Part shown: positions 26,415 through 36,044 of the stretch, piece after piece | Position numbering within the stretch: the stretch's first letter is position 1 | How the letters are laid out: every line of letters starts with the position of its first letter | DNA from: JAHEKD01 sp965204695 | Lineage (GTDB): Bacteria > Pseudomonadota > Gammaproteobacteria > Arenicellales > JAHEKD01 | NCBI GenBank assembly: GCA_965204695.1 | Contig: OZ242007.1 | Location: 2,604,001 to 2,668,000, forward strand | Direction of reading: 5' to 3' | DNA length: 64,000 bases | The notes under the pieces: generated by a model | Seen by the model: the letters and a program-made list of their open reading frames with translations, nothing else | Databases searched by the model: none | What the model was told of the DNA's origin: nothing | Program-made: the position numbers and the translations under genes

Positions 26415-27640
26415 TGATACTTCCCTGACATTGCCAATCTAGACTGACGACCATATAAACCCATGGTGCGTTTTAATAATCCTTTTTTAACGCCTGGTAA
26501 TAAATTAATCGCCGTTAAGCCAATATTTCGTCCAGCTTTTACCGGAAAAAAGTCAGTAGTAAAGGTTCGGATTAAGCCATCTGTAAATTGACCTACGATT
26601 TTGGTATCACGGTGGCGTAGATCAGCATATTGTGACAATAACTTGGAATCACCAGGGTCATCATATGCTTGCTGTGTCAGCATTTCATGCAAAAATCCTA
26701 CATCTCGTAAGCCTAAGTTAAAACCCTGACCCGCGACAGGATGAACGATATGAGCCGCATTGCCAATAATCACCGTGCGGTCAATATAGGGTTTAGTGAG
26801 GATTGAATGCGACAATGGATAAACATTTCTATTGGCGACAGTTTGAAATTCACCGGCTCGGTTGCCAAACTCTGCTTGCAGCTTTTCAATAAAAATATCT
26901 TCTGGGCAATCAGATAACTCATTTGCCTCAACCTCAGGCAAAGTCCAGGCCAGTGCGTAATCATTTTCACGTAAGGGCAATAATGCTAAGGGTCCGTTAG
27001 AAGTAAAGTGTTCAAAGGCTTTACCGTTATGTCCTTGATCAGATCCAATAATGCCGATTAATGCCGATTGAGGATAGTTTTTTACTTTGCTTTGAAATCC
27101 AAGCTGTTTCAATAAGCCTGAGCGGCCGCCATCTGCCAGGATTACCAGCTTACAGTTAATTTCGAACTCATCATTTTCTGTTTTAACAGTTAACGTAACG
27201 TAATCAGGATTATTATCTATGAACTCAACTTTAGCAGGGCAGACCAGGTCAATATTATTAGCCTGCTTGATTTTTTCATGTAAAACCTGACCGATTCGAC
27301 GGGTTGGAACAACATATCCCAGTGCTTCAGTTTGGCTGTCTTTTATTCCTAAAGTAGTGAAACCGAACGAGTCTTGGTTGGTAACCTCAATATCTTTGAT
27401 TGGATAGGCTTCGCTAGCTATATCTGCCCAAGTGCCGATAGCATTAAAGATCAGTTTCGAACTATAAGTCAGGGCAACTGTACGTTCATCAAAGCTGGGT
27501 TGTTGATCCGAGTTGGGTTGAAATGCTTCGATGACAGCAATTTTATACTCGGTATCTGCTAAGGAGCAGGCCATACTACCGCCGACTAAGCCGCCGCCAA
27601 CGAGGACCAGATCAAAACTTGCAGACATACAGTTAGCCAC
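26411..27640 (-). CDS. ubiH: 2-octaprenyl-6-methoxyphenol hydroxylase
   Basis: A 409-residue FAD monooxygenase paralogous to the next gene. It has the dinucleotide motif LVLVGGGLVGGSMACSLA and the distal FAD block GNAAHIVHPVAGQGFNLGL. It hydroxylates the ubiquinone ring during aerobic ubiquinone synthesis. Its position between pepP and ubiI, with 4-8 bp overlaps on both sides, is the conserved gammaproteobacterial order and supports the ubiH call. Confidence 0.88.
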   Translation of the reverse strand: MANCMSASFDLVLVGGGLVGGSMACSLADTEYKIAVIEAFQPNSDQQPSFDERTVALTYSSKLIFNAIGTWADIASEAYPIKDIEVTNQDSFGFTTLGIKDSQTEALGYVVPTRRIGQVLHEKIKQANNIDLVCPAKVEFIDNNPDYVTLTVKTENDEFEINCKLVILADGGRSGLLKQLGFQSKVKNYPQSALIGIIGSDQGHNGKAFEHFTSNGPLALLPLRENDYALAWTLPEVEANELSDCPEDIFIEKLQAEFGNRAGEFQTVANRNVYPLSHSILTKPYIDRTVIIGNAAHIVHPVAGQGFNLGLRDVGFLHEMLTQQAYDDPGDSKLLSQYADLRHRDTKIVGQFTDGLIRTFTTDFFPVKAGRNIGLTAINLLPGVKKGLLKRTMGLYGRQSRLAMSGKYQ

Positions 27641-28931
27641 CTTCGGCCATGAACTGTTCTATGTCATCAGTTGTTTTAACCACATTGGTGATAATATCCG
27701 GCCCGTTTTTAGTGATTAAAACATTATCCTCAATACGAATACCGATGCCATGCCACTTGGGGTCAATATCCTTGGCCGGGTTAATATAAATCCCGGGTTC
27801 GATTGTCATGACCATGCCGGGCTCAAGCAAACGCCAGATATTATCGACTTTATAATCCCCCACATCATGTACATCCATGCCCAGCCAGTGGCCGATTCGA
27901 TGCATATAAAAGCGTTTGTAATCTTGGTTTTCAATCAACTCATCTAAATCACCTGTCAATAAACCTAAATCAATCAGGCCCTCGGTGATCACTTTGACCG
28001 AAACATCGTGTGGTTCATTCCATTGTTTACCTGCTCTGGACTCATCAATAGCGGCCAGTTGAGCTGCTAAAACAATGTCGTAAACAGCTTTTTGTTCACC
28101 GCTGAATTTGCCATTGATTGGGAAGGTCCGAGTAATATCAGAAGCATAATGATCAAGCTCTCCACCAGCATCAATTAACAATAAGTCACCGTCTTCAAGT
28201 TCATGAGTATTTTCGGTGTAATGTAATATGCAGGCATTTTCGCCGCCCGCCACGATGGAGTGGTAAGCAGGGCCCATGCAGCCCGAATTTAAAAACTCAT
28301 GCTCGAGTTCGGCCTGAATCTGATATTCATACATACCGGGTTTACAGACTCGCATGGCACGATGATGAGCCCTGGATGTAATTCTTGCAGCACGACGCAT
28401 AATACGCAGTTCTTCCGAGCGTTTGATGAGTCTTAACTCATGTAATATCGGGCCGATATCGACTAACTCGGCTGGGGCGGTGACGCCAGCGCGTTTTTTC
28501 AATTTTAAACCGGTTACCGCTTCAATAAGTTTTTCATCAAAATGCGGGTAACGTCCCATGTTACAAAATATTTTTGGCTGGTTTTCTAACAGCCCTGATA
28601 ACATGTCATCGAATTTTTCGATTGGAAAAGCTTCATCAGCCTGATAATTATCGATAGCACCATCGATACCTTCACGGCGACCATTCCAGGTTTCTTTTTC
28701 TTCATCGCGCTGCCGGCAAAACAAAATAAACTTTTCTTGATCAGGAATTAATACCGCGATACTTTCAGGTTCAGGAAACTGTGTTAAATAATAGAAATCA
28801 CTGTCAGCCCTGAATTTAAACGTCTGATCACCACTACGATGTTGTTCAGGAGAGGTGGGAATAATAGCGATTCCTTCTCCCATCAATTGCATTACGCCAC
28901 GGCGCCGGCGTTTAAAAATTTCCATGTCCAT
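27633..28931 (-). CDS. pepP: Xaa-Pro aminopeptidase P
   Basis: A 432-residue metallopeptidase removing N-terminal residues before proline. It has an N-terminal domain (about 1-165), then the pita-bread catalytic domain with dimetal ligands in LIDAGGELDHYASDITRTF, HRIGHWLGMDVHDVGDY, TIEPGIYI and IRIEDN. It lies between ygfB and ubiH and overlaps ubiH by 8 bp. The full family length is present. Confidence 0.92.
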   Translation of the reverse strand: MDMEIFKRRRRGVMQLMGEGIAIIPTSPEQHRSGDQTFKFRADSDFYYLTQFPEPESIAVLIPDQEKFILFCRQRDEEKETWNGRREGIDGAIDNYQADEAFPIEKFDDMLSGLLENQPKIFCNMGRYPHFDEKLIEAVTGLKLKKRAGVTAPAELVDIGPILHELRLIKRSEELRIMRRAARITSRAHHRAMRVCKPGMYEYQIQAELEHEFLNSGCMGPAYHSIVAGGENACILHYTENTHELEDGDLLLIDAGGELDHYASDITRTFPINGKFSGEQKAVYDIVLAAQLAAIDESRAGKQWNEPHDVSVKVITEGLIDLGLLTGDLDELIENQDYKRFYMHRIGHWLGMDVHDVGDYKVDNIWRLLEPGMVMTIEPGIYINPAKDIDPKWHGIGIRIEDNVLITKNGPDIITNVVKTTDDIEQFMAEGG

Positions 28932-28941
28932 GCTAATACTC

Positions 28942-29490
28942 TTAGTGAATCTTTGTTACAGGGTTTAAGTCATCAAAAATCATTTGCACGCTGATGCGAA
29001 TATATTCCTCCAATTCTGCTAGTGCTTGTGCATGTTCTTCATCTTCACCATCTCCGAGTTCGGCGTAAGCAATTTCGGTTAAATCTTCATAGGCTTCCTG
29101 CGAATCCTCACTGAGATTGTCAGTTTGTGGGTGGTGTTGATAAACCAATACAAATCCTCGGCACCAGGCTGCCAGTTCCCCAGTACGAAAATCACTACTG
29201 GCATCTTCGTCAGGCAAAACAGGGGTAAAAGCAAAGCCATCACCTTCAAGTGCATTGCTAGTTAGGCTATAGACGACTTTTAAGCTGTCATTAAGATGTT
29301 CAAGTTGATGATCATCGAGAGGATCATAAGGGGTTAGAAGTTTAACCCAGTTATCTTCAACGGAATTTAGCCTGGCAGTGCAAACACTGCCTGTGATCAA
29401 TCCATGCAATTCTGCAGCGCTCACATCAAGGTTATAGTGATCGACTAACTCCACTAAATTCAGGTATTCAAGCTGATGGTTATCACTCAT
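28942..29490 (-). CDS. ygfB: YgfB/YecA family (UPF0149) protein
   Basis: A 182-residue acidic helical protein. It has the typical AAELHGLITGSVC opening and the central block GELAAWCRGFVLVYQ of UPF0149. In E. coli and Pseudomonas the gene is upstream of pepP, as here. In Pseudomonas, YgfB modulates the antibiotic-response regulator AlpA, but a general role is not settled. Directly divergent from the TIGR02449/zapA pair. Confidence 0.88.
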   Translation of the reverse strand: MSDNHQLEYLNLVELVDHYNLDVSAAELHGLITGSVCTARLNSVEDNWVKLLTPYDPLDDHQLEHLNDSLKVVYSLTSNALEGDGFAFTPVLPDEDASSDFRTGELAAWCRGFVLVYQHHPQTDNLSEDSQEAYEDLTEIAYAELGDGEDEEHAQALAELEEYIRISVQMIFDDLNPVTKIH

Positions 29491-29637
29491 TTAGGTAGGA
29501 GATTTAATAAATTTCGAAAATCTGACTCAAGTATGTTATAACATTATTCCTTTTTTGCGCGCGAAGCGCCTGGCGAAAGTTCGCACAAACACAAGATTGT
29601 ACTGTAGTCTAACTAAAACTGAAAAGATTCTGTCGAA

Positions 29638-29850
29638 ATGAATACTGAAATGAATAATCTAGAAAAGCGAATCGATAAACTGATTAGTGTTTGTCGAACG
29701 CTTAAAGAGGAAAATTTGCATCTTCGATTAAAAAACGAAGAACTTAGAAAAGACCATGTCCTGATGAACGAGAAAACTAAAATGGCGCGCAATCGTCTGG
29801 ATAATATTGTTACCCGGCTTAAAGATCTTCAGCCTGGGGATTTGGCATGA
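29638..29850 (+). CDS. TIGR02449 family coiled-coil protein
   Basis: A 70-residue protein consisting almost wholly of a coiled coil with heptads (LEKRIDKLISVCRTLKEEN, then LRLKNEELRKD). The family is usually encoded directly before zapA, and here its TGA overlaps the zapA start by 4 bases (ATGA). A role with the division ring is suggested by this linkage and its ZapB-like shape but is not shown. Confidence 0.8.
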   Translation: MNTEMNNLEKRIDKLISVCRTLKEENLHLRLKNEELRKDHVLMNEKTKMARNRLDNIVTRLKDLQPGDLA

Positions 29851-30158
29851 TTAGCAAATCAAAGGGTACTAAAATTTCATTAGGTGGTCGTAGCTTTGTA
29901 ATTGCCTGTGAAGAAGAAAATAAACCAATTTTAGCTGCTGCGGTTGACATGGTTGAAGACAAACTTGATGAAGTACAACGCAACGGTAAGGTGATTGGTC
30001 TTGATCGTTGTGCATTATTAGCCGCGCTTAATATCGCTAGCGAATTATTACAAGAGCAAACGCAAATCGAAGGTTCGGGTGATCTTAATAGTCAATTACA
30101 GCGTATGACGACCAAGATTGATGCGGCCATTGATGAACAAAATCAGTTGTCAATATAA
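29847..30158 (+). CDS. zapA: Cell division protein ZapA
   Basis: A 103-residue ZapA that crosslinks FtsZ protofilaments. The N-terminal globular part contains KISLGGRSFVIACEEE. The C-terminal helix forms the tetramer coiled coil (LNIASELLQEQTQIEG). It is followed by 6S RNA and the formyltetrahydrofolate cyclo-ligase, the standard gammaproteobacterial order. Confidence 0.92.
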   Translation: MISKSKGTKISLGGRSFVIACEEENKPILAAAVDMVEDKLDEVQRNGKVIGLDRCALLAALNIASELLQEQTQIEGSGDLNSQLQRMTTKIDAAIDEQNQLSI

Positions 30159-30224
30159 ATATTAGCTGCTCACTTACATTCTGTGAGTGAATTTTCCTGC
30201 ATAAAACCCTAGAATCAGCACCTA

Positions 30225-30425
30225 GACCGATTGATTTTGGTGCTGCCTGTGGTGTTCGAGCAGTTCTACATATCCTTAGAACCTAAATCATATATTGGGA
30301 GCTGGAAATCCAGACTGTTGTGCATGGCCATTATGGTAAGCCTGATGTACTGGGTGGGGCACCCACTTGAACCGTTTGGTTCAAGGTACATGAACGATAC
30401 GGCACTTACGGGTAGCATCAATTAA
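30225..30425 (+). ncRNA. ssrS: 6S RNA
   Basis: The position between zapA and the formyltetrahydrofolate cyclo-ligase gene is where 6S RNA sits in gammaproteobacteria. Ends can pair as a closing stem: TGGTGCTGCC at 30238 with GGTAGCATCA near 30412, allowing G-U pairs. The 3' arm carries the familiar hairpin CTTGAACCGTTTGGTTCAAG near 30367, matching the E. coli CCTTGAACCAAGGGTTCAAGG. A likely -10 box TAGAAT lies at 30210. It binds housekeeping RNA polymerase by mimicking an open promoter. Ends are approximate within about 10 nt. The open frame inside it is not coding. Confidence 0.88.
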
Positions 30426-30440
30426 TTTTCAAACGACGAA

Positions 30441-31037
30441 ATGCACTCAGCACAATCCAAACATAATCTGCGCAAACAAATGCGTCAAAAGCGGCGCGAT
30501 CTTGATGAAAATCAGCAGGATGCGGCGGCTTATGGGCTATTAAAGAATTTATTAAATGTACAGGCATTTAAGCAAGCTAAGCGCATTAGCATGTATTTTC
30601 CAAACGATGGCGAAATTGATCCAACACTAGTAATGGTAAAGGCTCTGGCGATGTCCAAGCAGTGCTTTTATCCGATTATTTTTCCGGGGCGTAAACCTAA
30701 GCTGTTTTTTGCGCCGGTGTTACCTGGAACCAGGCTTAAGGCAGATCGAATGGGTATTTTGTCGCCGCTGGTGCCATCATCACTGTGGTTGAAACCTTCT
30801 CAGCTGGACGTTATTTTATTGCCTTTAGTTTCGTTTGATGCCAGTGGTTCACGTATTGGCATGGGTGGTGGGTTTTATGATGCATCTTTGGCATTTTTAT
30901 CAGCTCGCAAACACTGGCGAAGACCAAGATTGATAGGCATCGCCCACGAGATCCAACGGGCTGAGAACATTACCACCGATCACTGGGACATGCCCCTGGA
31001 AATGATTGTCACCGATAAGGCAATTTATCAAGTATAG
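30441..31037 (+). CDS. ygfA: 5-formyltetrahydrofolate cyclo-ligase
   Basis: A 198-residue enzyme turning 5-formyl-THF into 5,10-methenyl-THF with ATP. It has the N-terminal KHNLRKQMRQKRRDL, the substrate region ISMYFPNDGEIDP, and the signature GSRIGMGGGFYDASLAFL. It begins about 16 bp after the 6S RNA and is probably made from the same primary transcript, as in E. coli. Confidence 0.92.
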   Translation: MHSAQSKHNLRKQMRQKRRDLDENQQDAAAYGLLKNLLNVQAFKQAKRISMYFPNDGEIDPTLVMVKALAMSKQCFYPIIFPGRKPKLFFAPVLPGTRLKADRMGILSPLVPSSLWLKPSQLDVILLPLVSFDASGSRIGMGGGFYDASLAFLSARKHWRRPRLIGIAHEIQRAENITTDHWDMPLEMIVTDKAIYQV

Positions 31038-31047
31038 GTCGTTTTAG

Positions 31048-31824
31048 ATGAATATATTATTTATTGGTGACATTGTCGGTAAATCGGGCCGTAGGGCATT
31101 GATTGAACATCTTAGGCTTCTGAAAACTCAGCATCAACCGGATATAACCATTGTCAATTGCGAAAACGCCGCCGCTGGGTTTGGTGTAACGCCAAAAATT
31201 GCCATGGAATTTTTTCAGCTGGGGTGTGATGTATTAACCAGCGGCAATCATATTTGGGATCGTAAAGAAATTTTTGATTACATCGACGCTGAACCAAGAT
31301 TAATCCGGCCACAAAATTTTCCCGAAGGTACGCCAGGCAATGGCTACTACATCCATGAGACTGTAAGTAGTAAAAAAGTGGCAGTTGTAAATGTTATGGG
31401 TCAGGTGTTCATGGCGACGAATCTAGCCTGCCCGTTTCGGGCTATGGATCAATTACTAAAACAACTGGCAGATCAAGCTGATGTTATTTTTGTCGATTTT
31501 CATGCTGAGGCCAGTAGCGAAAAACAGGCGCTTGCTCATTATCTAGATGGGAAGGTAGCGGCGATTGTTGGAACGCACACCCATGTTCCGACTGCTGATG
31601 AACGAATATTCCCCAAAGGCACGGCCTATCTTTCTGATGTGGGTATGACTGGCGATTACAACTCAGTCATTGGTATGAACCCCCAACCATCCTTGAATCG
31701 TTTTTTAACCAAACTTCCCCAACGACTAGAAGTGGCAGATGGTCCTGCTGAACTGTGTGGGGTTGTGATTGAAGTAGATGAACAAACAGGTCTAAGCCGA
31801 AGTATCAGTCGCATTAAATGCTGA
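31048..31824 (+). CDS. YmdB/TIGR00282 family metallophosphoesterase
   Basis: A 258-residue dimetal phosphoesterase. Ligand blocks are FIGDIVGKSGRRAL, VNCENAAAGFG, TSGNHIWDRKE, VDFHAEASSEKQAL and GTHTHVPTADERI. Family members hydrolyse 2',3'-cyclic nucleotides or similar phosphodiesters. It lies 10 bp after ygfA and overlaps the LysE gene by 7 bp, so the three look like an operon. Confidence 0.88.
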   Translation: MNILFIGDIVGKSGRRALIEHLRLLKTQHQPDITIVNCENAAAGFGVTPKIAMEFFQLGCDVLTSGNHIWDRKEIFDYIDAEPRLIRPQNFPEGTPGNGYYIHETVSSKKVAVVNVMGQVFMATNLACPFRAMDQLLKQLADQADVIFVDFHAEASSEKQALAHYLDGKVAAIVGTHTHVPTADERIFPKGTAYLSDVGMTGDYNSVIGMNPQPSLNRFLTKLPQRLEVADGPAELCGVVIEVDEQTGLSRSISRIKC

Positions 31825-32417
31825 CCTCTTTTATTGCAGGTTTTACTCTGGGGTTTAGTTTGATACTGGCTATCGGTGCCCAAAATGCTTTTGTTTTAAA
31901 ACAGGGTCTACGTGGCGAGCACGTGTTTGCGATCTGTTTATTCTGCGCCTGTTCTGATGCCTTGTTAATAATCATGGGTATTGTTGGCTTTAACGCTGTT
32001 ATACAGCAATTTCCTTGGCTGGAACCATTGATGCGTTATGGCGGTGCTGTATTTTTATTCGCCTATGGCGCACGTTCATTCTGGTCTGTAATAAAATCAG
32101 ACCAAGGACTTAACCCGGCAGATGCACCTACGCAATCACTCAAAAAAGTGTTATTGATTTGCTTGGCGTTTACTTGGTTGAATCCGCATGTCTATCTAGA
32201 TACCGTTGGCTTAATAGGATCGATTTCAACTCAATATCCCGATAAATATGCATTTGCATTTGGAGCAACCAGTGCATCATTTTTGTTTTTCTTCTCATTG
32301 GGTTATGGTGCCGCACTTTTAAGGCCTGTTCTGGCAAAACCTAAGGCCTGGAAAATTTTGGACTTTGGTATTGGTCTGGTCATGTGGGTGATTGCGATGA
32401 GTCTGTTGATCAATTAA
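31818..32417 (+). CDS. LysE/ArgO family amino-acid exporter
   Basis: A 199-residue membrane protein with about six helices. It has the family N-terminal signature LILAIGAQNAFVLKQGLRGEH and the later FTWLNPHVYLDTVGLIG. Those motifs match ArgO/LysE exporters of arginine or lysine rather than the broader RhtB group. The start overlaps the previous gene by 7 bp. Confidence 0.88.
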   Translation: MLTSFIAGFTLGFSLILAIGAQNAFVLKQGLRGEHVFAICLFCACSDALLIIMGIVGFNAVIQQFPWLEPLMRYGGAVFLFAYGARSFWSVIKSDQGLNPADAPTQSLKKVLLICLAFTWLNPHVYLDTVGLIGSISTQYPDKYAFAFGATSASFLFFFSLGYGAALLRPVLAKPKAWKILDFGIGLVMWVIAMSLLIN

Positions 32418-32519
32418 AGCCAGGTTTTGCTGCATTTGTTTAGTGTAAAATACTCAACAGGCTTTAAAAATTAAGCCACTTTAATTTGAAATAAATAAAA
32501 ATTGATAATGGAGGATAAA

Positions 32520-32801
32520 ATGCCCAGATATATTATTGAACGAGAGATTCCTGAAATTGGTGCTGCCGGCGATGAGGCTTATCAAGGTGCTGCACAAAAA
32601 TCCAATTCGGTGCTTTGTGATTTAAAAACCAATGGCACTAATATTCAATGGGAACATTCGTACGTGACTGGTGATAAGATTTTTTGCATCTATCAAGCTG
32701 ACTCAGAAGAAGCGATCAAGCAACATGCAGAGCAAAGCGGTTTTCCCGCCAACACCATAACGCAAGTGGTAAAAGTTATAGATCCGATAACGGCTGAATA
32801 A
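32520..32801 (+). CDS. DUF4242 domain protein (SCO4226-like)
   Basis: A 93-residue ferredoxin-like small protein starting MPRYIIEREIPEIGAAG. The start at 32520 is chosen because GGAGG lies 6 bp upstream; an upstream in-frame start at 32502 would place the ribosome site inside the gene. Members of this family form small dimeric folds, and one Streptomyces member binds nickel. Motif strand ITQVVKVIDP closes the domain. The function here is unknown; it is likely monocistronic. Confidence 0.8.
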   Translation: MPRYIIEREIPEIGAAGDEAYQGAAQKSNSVLCDLKTNGTNIQWEHSYVTGDKIFCIYQADSEEAIKQHAEQSGFPANTITQVVKVIDPITAE

Positions 32802-32834
32802 GCTCTGGCTATGACTTGTTTAATAAACCCTTAA

Positions 32835-34622
32835 CTAGTTACGTTTGCGTTTTCGTTTACTAGTGTCGGCATTGCTTTGACGCCGTCGGCCAGTTTGATT
32901 TTTATCAGACTGTCGTTTGTCTTTACGATGTTTTTCAAAGGCAGCTTGTTTTTGAACTCTTGATATTTTCAACTGTTGTCCTGATACCCAAACTTTGCGC
33001 AGAGACTTGAAAATTTCTTTAGGCATTCCTTCAGGTAAGTCAACCAGTGAATGGTCATCATAAATATTAATCTGACCGATGTATTGCGCATCAATGCCTG
33101 CTTCATTGGCAATTGCACCGACTATGTTTCCCGGTTTTACATCGTGTTTATTGCCAACTTCGATACGAAAACGTTCCATTTCGTTATCGGGCAAAGATTG
33201 CTTTTTAGATGGACGATCACGTTCACGCCGAGGTTTTCGTCGATCAGATTGTCTGGCATCATTTCGATCTGAATTTTTGTTTTTTTCGCTACGTTTGGGC
33301 CTGTCTTCCAGCAACAAAGGGGAGTTACCCTGGGCCTGATAGGCCAATGCTGCGGCAATTTTCAAAGTTGGTACATCATATTCTTTTCTATATTGCTCTA
33401 TTAATTCAGCGTAAAAGCTGACATCCTGCTTTTCTAGTGTGGCTGAGATAGCTTGTTTGAAATTTGCGATTCGTTTTTCATTAATCGCTTTCGTAGACGG
33501 TTGTTCCATCAACTCTATTTTTTTATTTGTTGCTTTTTCGATGGCATATAACAAACGTCGTTCACGCGGCGCCACAAACAAAATCGCATCGCCTTGACGT
33601 CCGGCACGCCCGGTCCGGCCAATACGATGGATATAGGCTTCAGTATCATGGGGAATATCAAAATTAATCACATGGCTGATGCGTTCTACATCCAAGCCAC
33701 GTGCAGCTACGTCGGTGGCAACAATAATATCGATCTTGCCTTTCTTTAATTGATCAACGGTTTTTTCACGTTGTCGTTGTTGAATATCTCCATTGAGTGC
33801 AGCAGTAGAATAGCCACGGGCCTCAAGTTTTTCAGCAACTTCTACAGTAACCGTTTTGGTTCGAACAAAGACAATAACACCATCATAATATTCAGATTCT
33901 AAAATTCGCGTCAGTGCGTCCATTTTATGAATCATGCCACTTACCGGCCAATAACGTTGGCGAATCGTATCTGCAGTTGCCGTTTTGACTTTAATAATTA
34001 TTTCTTCAGGCGTATTTAAATGCTGTTTAGCAATGCGCCTAATCTGTTGTGGCATGGTGGCTGAGAAAAGTGCGGTTTGTCGATTTTCAGGGGTTTGTTC
34101 CAGAATCCAGTCGACATCGTCAATAAAGCCCATGCGTAGCATTTCATCCGCTTCATCAAGAACTAACGCTTTTATTTTATTGAGTTTCAAGGTGCCGCGA
34201 CGCATATGATCCATGACTCGACCTGGCGTCCCAACCACCACATGAACTCCCCGATTAAGTGCATTAATTTGAGTACGGTAATCTTGCCCACCATAAATAG
34301 GTAAAACATGAAAACCTTTTAGTTTTGATGCATAGGTTTTGAATGCCTCTGCAACTTGAATGGCTAGTTCCCGCGTGGGTGCCAGCACCAGAATTTGAGG
34401 CTGTTTTTGGGTTAGATCGAGATTCGATAACAAGGGTAGGGCAAATGCTGCGGTTTTGCCGGTGCCAGTTTGAGCCTGACCAAGAATGTCTTTCCCTTTG
34501 AGTAGCAAAGGTATGGCTTGAGCTTGAATCGGTGTGGGCGTTTCATAGCCGACTGAATTTAAAGCTGCAAGAATGGAATCGTTCAGCTTAAACTGATCAA
34601 ACGCGGTTGCTGTGGTTGTCAT
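32835..34622 (-). CDS. deaD: DEAD-box RNA helicase DeaD/CsdA
   Basis: A 595-residue helicase for ribosome assembly and mRNA unwinding in the cold. Two RecA domains contain motif I AQTGTGKT (50-57), LDEADEMLRMGF, SATMPQQ and HRIGRTGRAGRQG. A basic linker (about 430-470) precedes a DbpA-type RNA-binding domain (MERFRIEVGNKHDVKPGNIV). An Arg/Lys-rich tail ends the protein. About 250 bp of non-coding sequence upstream could hold a long leader, as known for E. coli deaD. A cold-shock gene lies nearby at 38658. Confidence 0.93.
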   Translation of the reverse strand: MTTTATAFDQFKLNDSILAALNSVGYETPTPIQAQAIPLLLKGKDILGQAQTGTGKTAAFALPLLSNLDLTQKQPQILVLAPTRELAIQVAEAFKTYASKLKGFHVLPIYGGQDYRTQINALNRGVHVVVGTPGRVMDHMRRGTLKLNKIKALVLDEADEMLRMGFIDDVDWILEQTPENRQTALFSATMPQQIRRIAKQHLNTPEEIIIKVKTATADTIRQRYWPVSGMIHKMDALTRILESEYYDGVIVFVRTKTVTVEVAEKLEARGYSTAALNGDIQQRQREKTVDQLKKGKIDIIVATDVAARGLDVERISHVINFDIPHDTEAYIHRIGRTGRAGRQGDAILFVAPRERRLLYAIEKATNKKIELMEQPSTKAINEKRIANFKQAISATLEKQDVSFYAELIEQYRKEYDVPTLKIAAALAYQAQGNSPLLLEDRPKRSEKNKNSDRNDARQSDRRKPRRERDRPSKKQSLPDNEMERFRIEVGNKHDVKPGNIVGAIANEAGIDAQYIGQINIYDDHSLVDLPEGMPKEIFKSLRKVWVSGQQLKISRVQKQAAFEKHRKDKRQSDKNQTGRRRQSNADTSKRKRKRN

Positions 34623-34875
34623 GACTAATACCGATAAGGATGATTATGAGGTAACGCCAAAAATCCAAGAACCGTTTGTCGCTGCCAATAATTGTTTCAG
34701 ACCAATGTCCGAAGGGTTGCGTAGTGTAACGGTTTAATGGATCACAAGCACGTATTTATTAGTGAATTTTTCAATAAAAATCAACTAATTAACAAAACTG
34801 TGAACTATTCCATAGAATTGAATTCAATAAGTCTGCATAGTTTTAAACATTGCAGAACACTTAAAGAGCAAAACG

Positions 34876-35103
34876 ATGAAAAGAATTAACACAGAAGAAC
34901 AAATATTAAGACTGGCATCAGTTGAAACAACCGAACAAGCTAATGTTGATAAAAATCAATGGCAATATGAATATGTCAGGGGTAACACGGATTTTTCACA
35001 GATTGAAAACCAGGATGAGTCCGTGAATCAACAACCAATGACAGTTACAGATCCATTAACCGGAGAGATTCACCGTTTTCAACTGAATCTGAGCATCATT
35101 TAG
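34876..35103 (+). CDS. Small hypothetical protein, 75 aa
   Basis: A 75-residue soluble acidic protein (MKRINTEEQILRLASVETTE, ending RFQLNLSII) with no motif I recognise. An AAGAG sequence 8 bp before the ATG and biased codon use suggest a real gene. It lies divergent to deaD in a sparsely coded zone. No function can be assigned. Confidence 0.5.
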   Translation: MKRINTEEQILRLASVETTEQANVDKNQWQYEYVRGNTDFSQIENQDESVNQQPMTVTDPLTGEIHRFQLNLSII

Positions 35104-35288
35104 TTATAAATTGTCCAATTAAGTAAAAGTTATAAAACTACATCACTTGTCATCCCGCACCCTTCGGGTATAAAAACCGTCATGGAGGGACCAGTTGATA
35201 GCTGTTAAGACTTAAATTAAAAGTTGTATTTAGCCTGAAAATAAATTGCCTGAGTCTATAATGTATTCAGCTCATATTAAGCCGGAAA

Positions 35289-36044
35289 ATGAAACTAGAA
35301 TTTACAGGTAAAACAGCGATTGTTGCAGGTGCCAGTGGAGGCATGGGTTTGGCTACGGCAGAAAAACTGCTGCAAAATAATATTTCAACCTTATTGCTTG
35401 ATGTGAATTCACCGCCTGACGGCTTTTTACAAAAATATTCGAATGTAACGTTTTATCAGATTGACCTGACAGATTTCGAGTCTTTAACTGAAATTGTAGA
35501 AACGTTTTATCAGCAGCGCCATTCAATTGATTATTTAGTGAATACAACAGGAGTTTTGTGGTTTGGAAAGGACGTTTCTGTTGTTGATATCGATCCGCAA
35601 ACCTGGGATCAGGTATTCAACATCAACCTCAAATCGATGGTTTTTTTGACTAAGCTTGTGGCACCGAAAATGGTCGAAAATAATTTTGGAGCCATGGTGC
35701 ATATTTCCTCAATTGATGCACTTTCTGGCGACGACAAACCTCAGGATGCTTATGGAGCTTCCAAAGCAGCCATGATCCGCTTATCAAAATCTATCGCCAT
35801 TCAATTCTCAGCCAACAACGTCCGCTCCAATGTAATTCTCCCAGGCCCAACCGAAACCCCAATGCAAGATCGCTGGAAAGAAAACCCAGAAGCCAAAAAA
35901 CAACTGGCTAAACTTATTCCACTTCAACGCATTGGTCAGTCCGAGGACATCGCAAATGGTGTGATGTATTTACTTAGCGATCAAAGTCAATATGTCACCG
36001 GAACTGAGTTGATTATCGATGGTGGGTTGACGGCGAGGCCTTGA
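35289..36044 (+). CDS. Short-chain dehydrogenase/reductase
   Basis: A 251-residue classical SDR. Cofactor motif GASGGMG (TAIVAGASGGMGLAT), catalytic serine in VHISSIDALSG, and the YxxxK pair in DAYGASKAAM. PGPTETPM and the C-terminal VTGTELIIDGGL are typical. It resembles 3-oxoacyl-ACP or dihydroxybenzoate dehydrogenase relatives, but no linked pathway genes identify its substrate. A repeat-containing gap precedes it. Confidence 0.85.
   Translation: MKLEFTGKTAIVAGASGGMGLATAEKLLQNNISTLLLDVNSPPDGFLQKYSNVTFYQIDLTDFESLTEIVETFYQQRHSIDYLVNTTGVLWFGKDVSVVDIDPQTWDQVFNINLKSMVFLTKLVAPKMVENNFGAMVHISSIDALSGDDKPQDAYGASKAAMIRLSKSIAIQFSANNVRSNVILPGPTETPMQDRWKENPEAKKQLAKLIPLQRIGQSEDIANGVMYLLSDQSQYVTGTELIIDGGLTARP

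Noticed and set aside
30231..30425. 64-residue open frame between zapA and ygfA
   Set aside because: It coincides exactly with 6S RNA structure and has no supporting ribosome site or homology.
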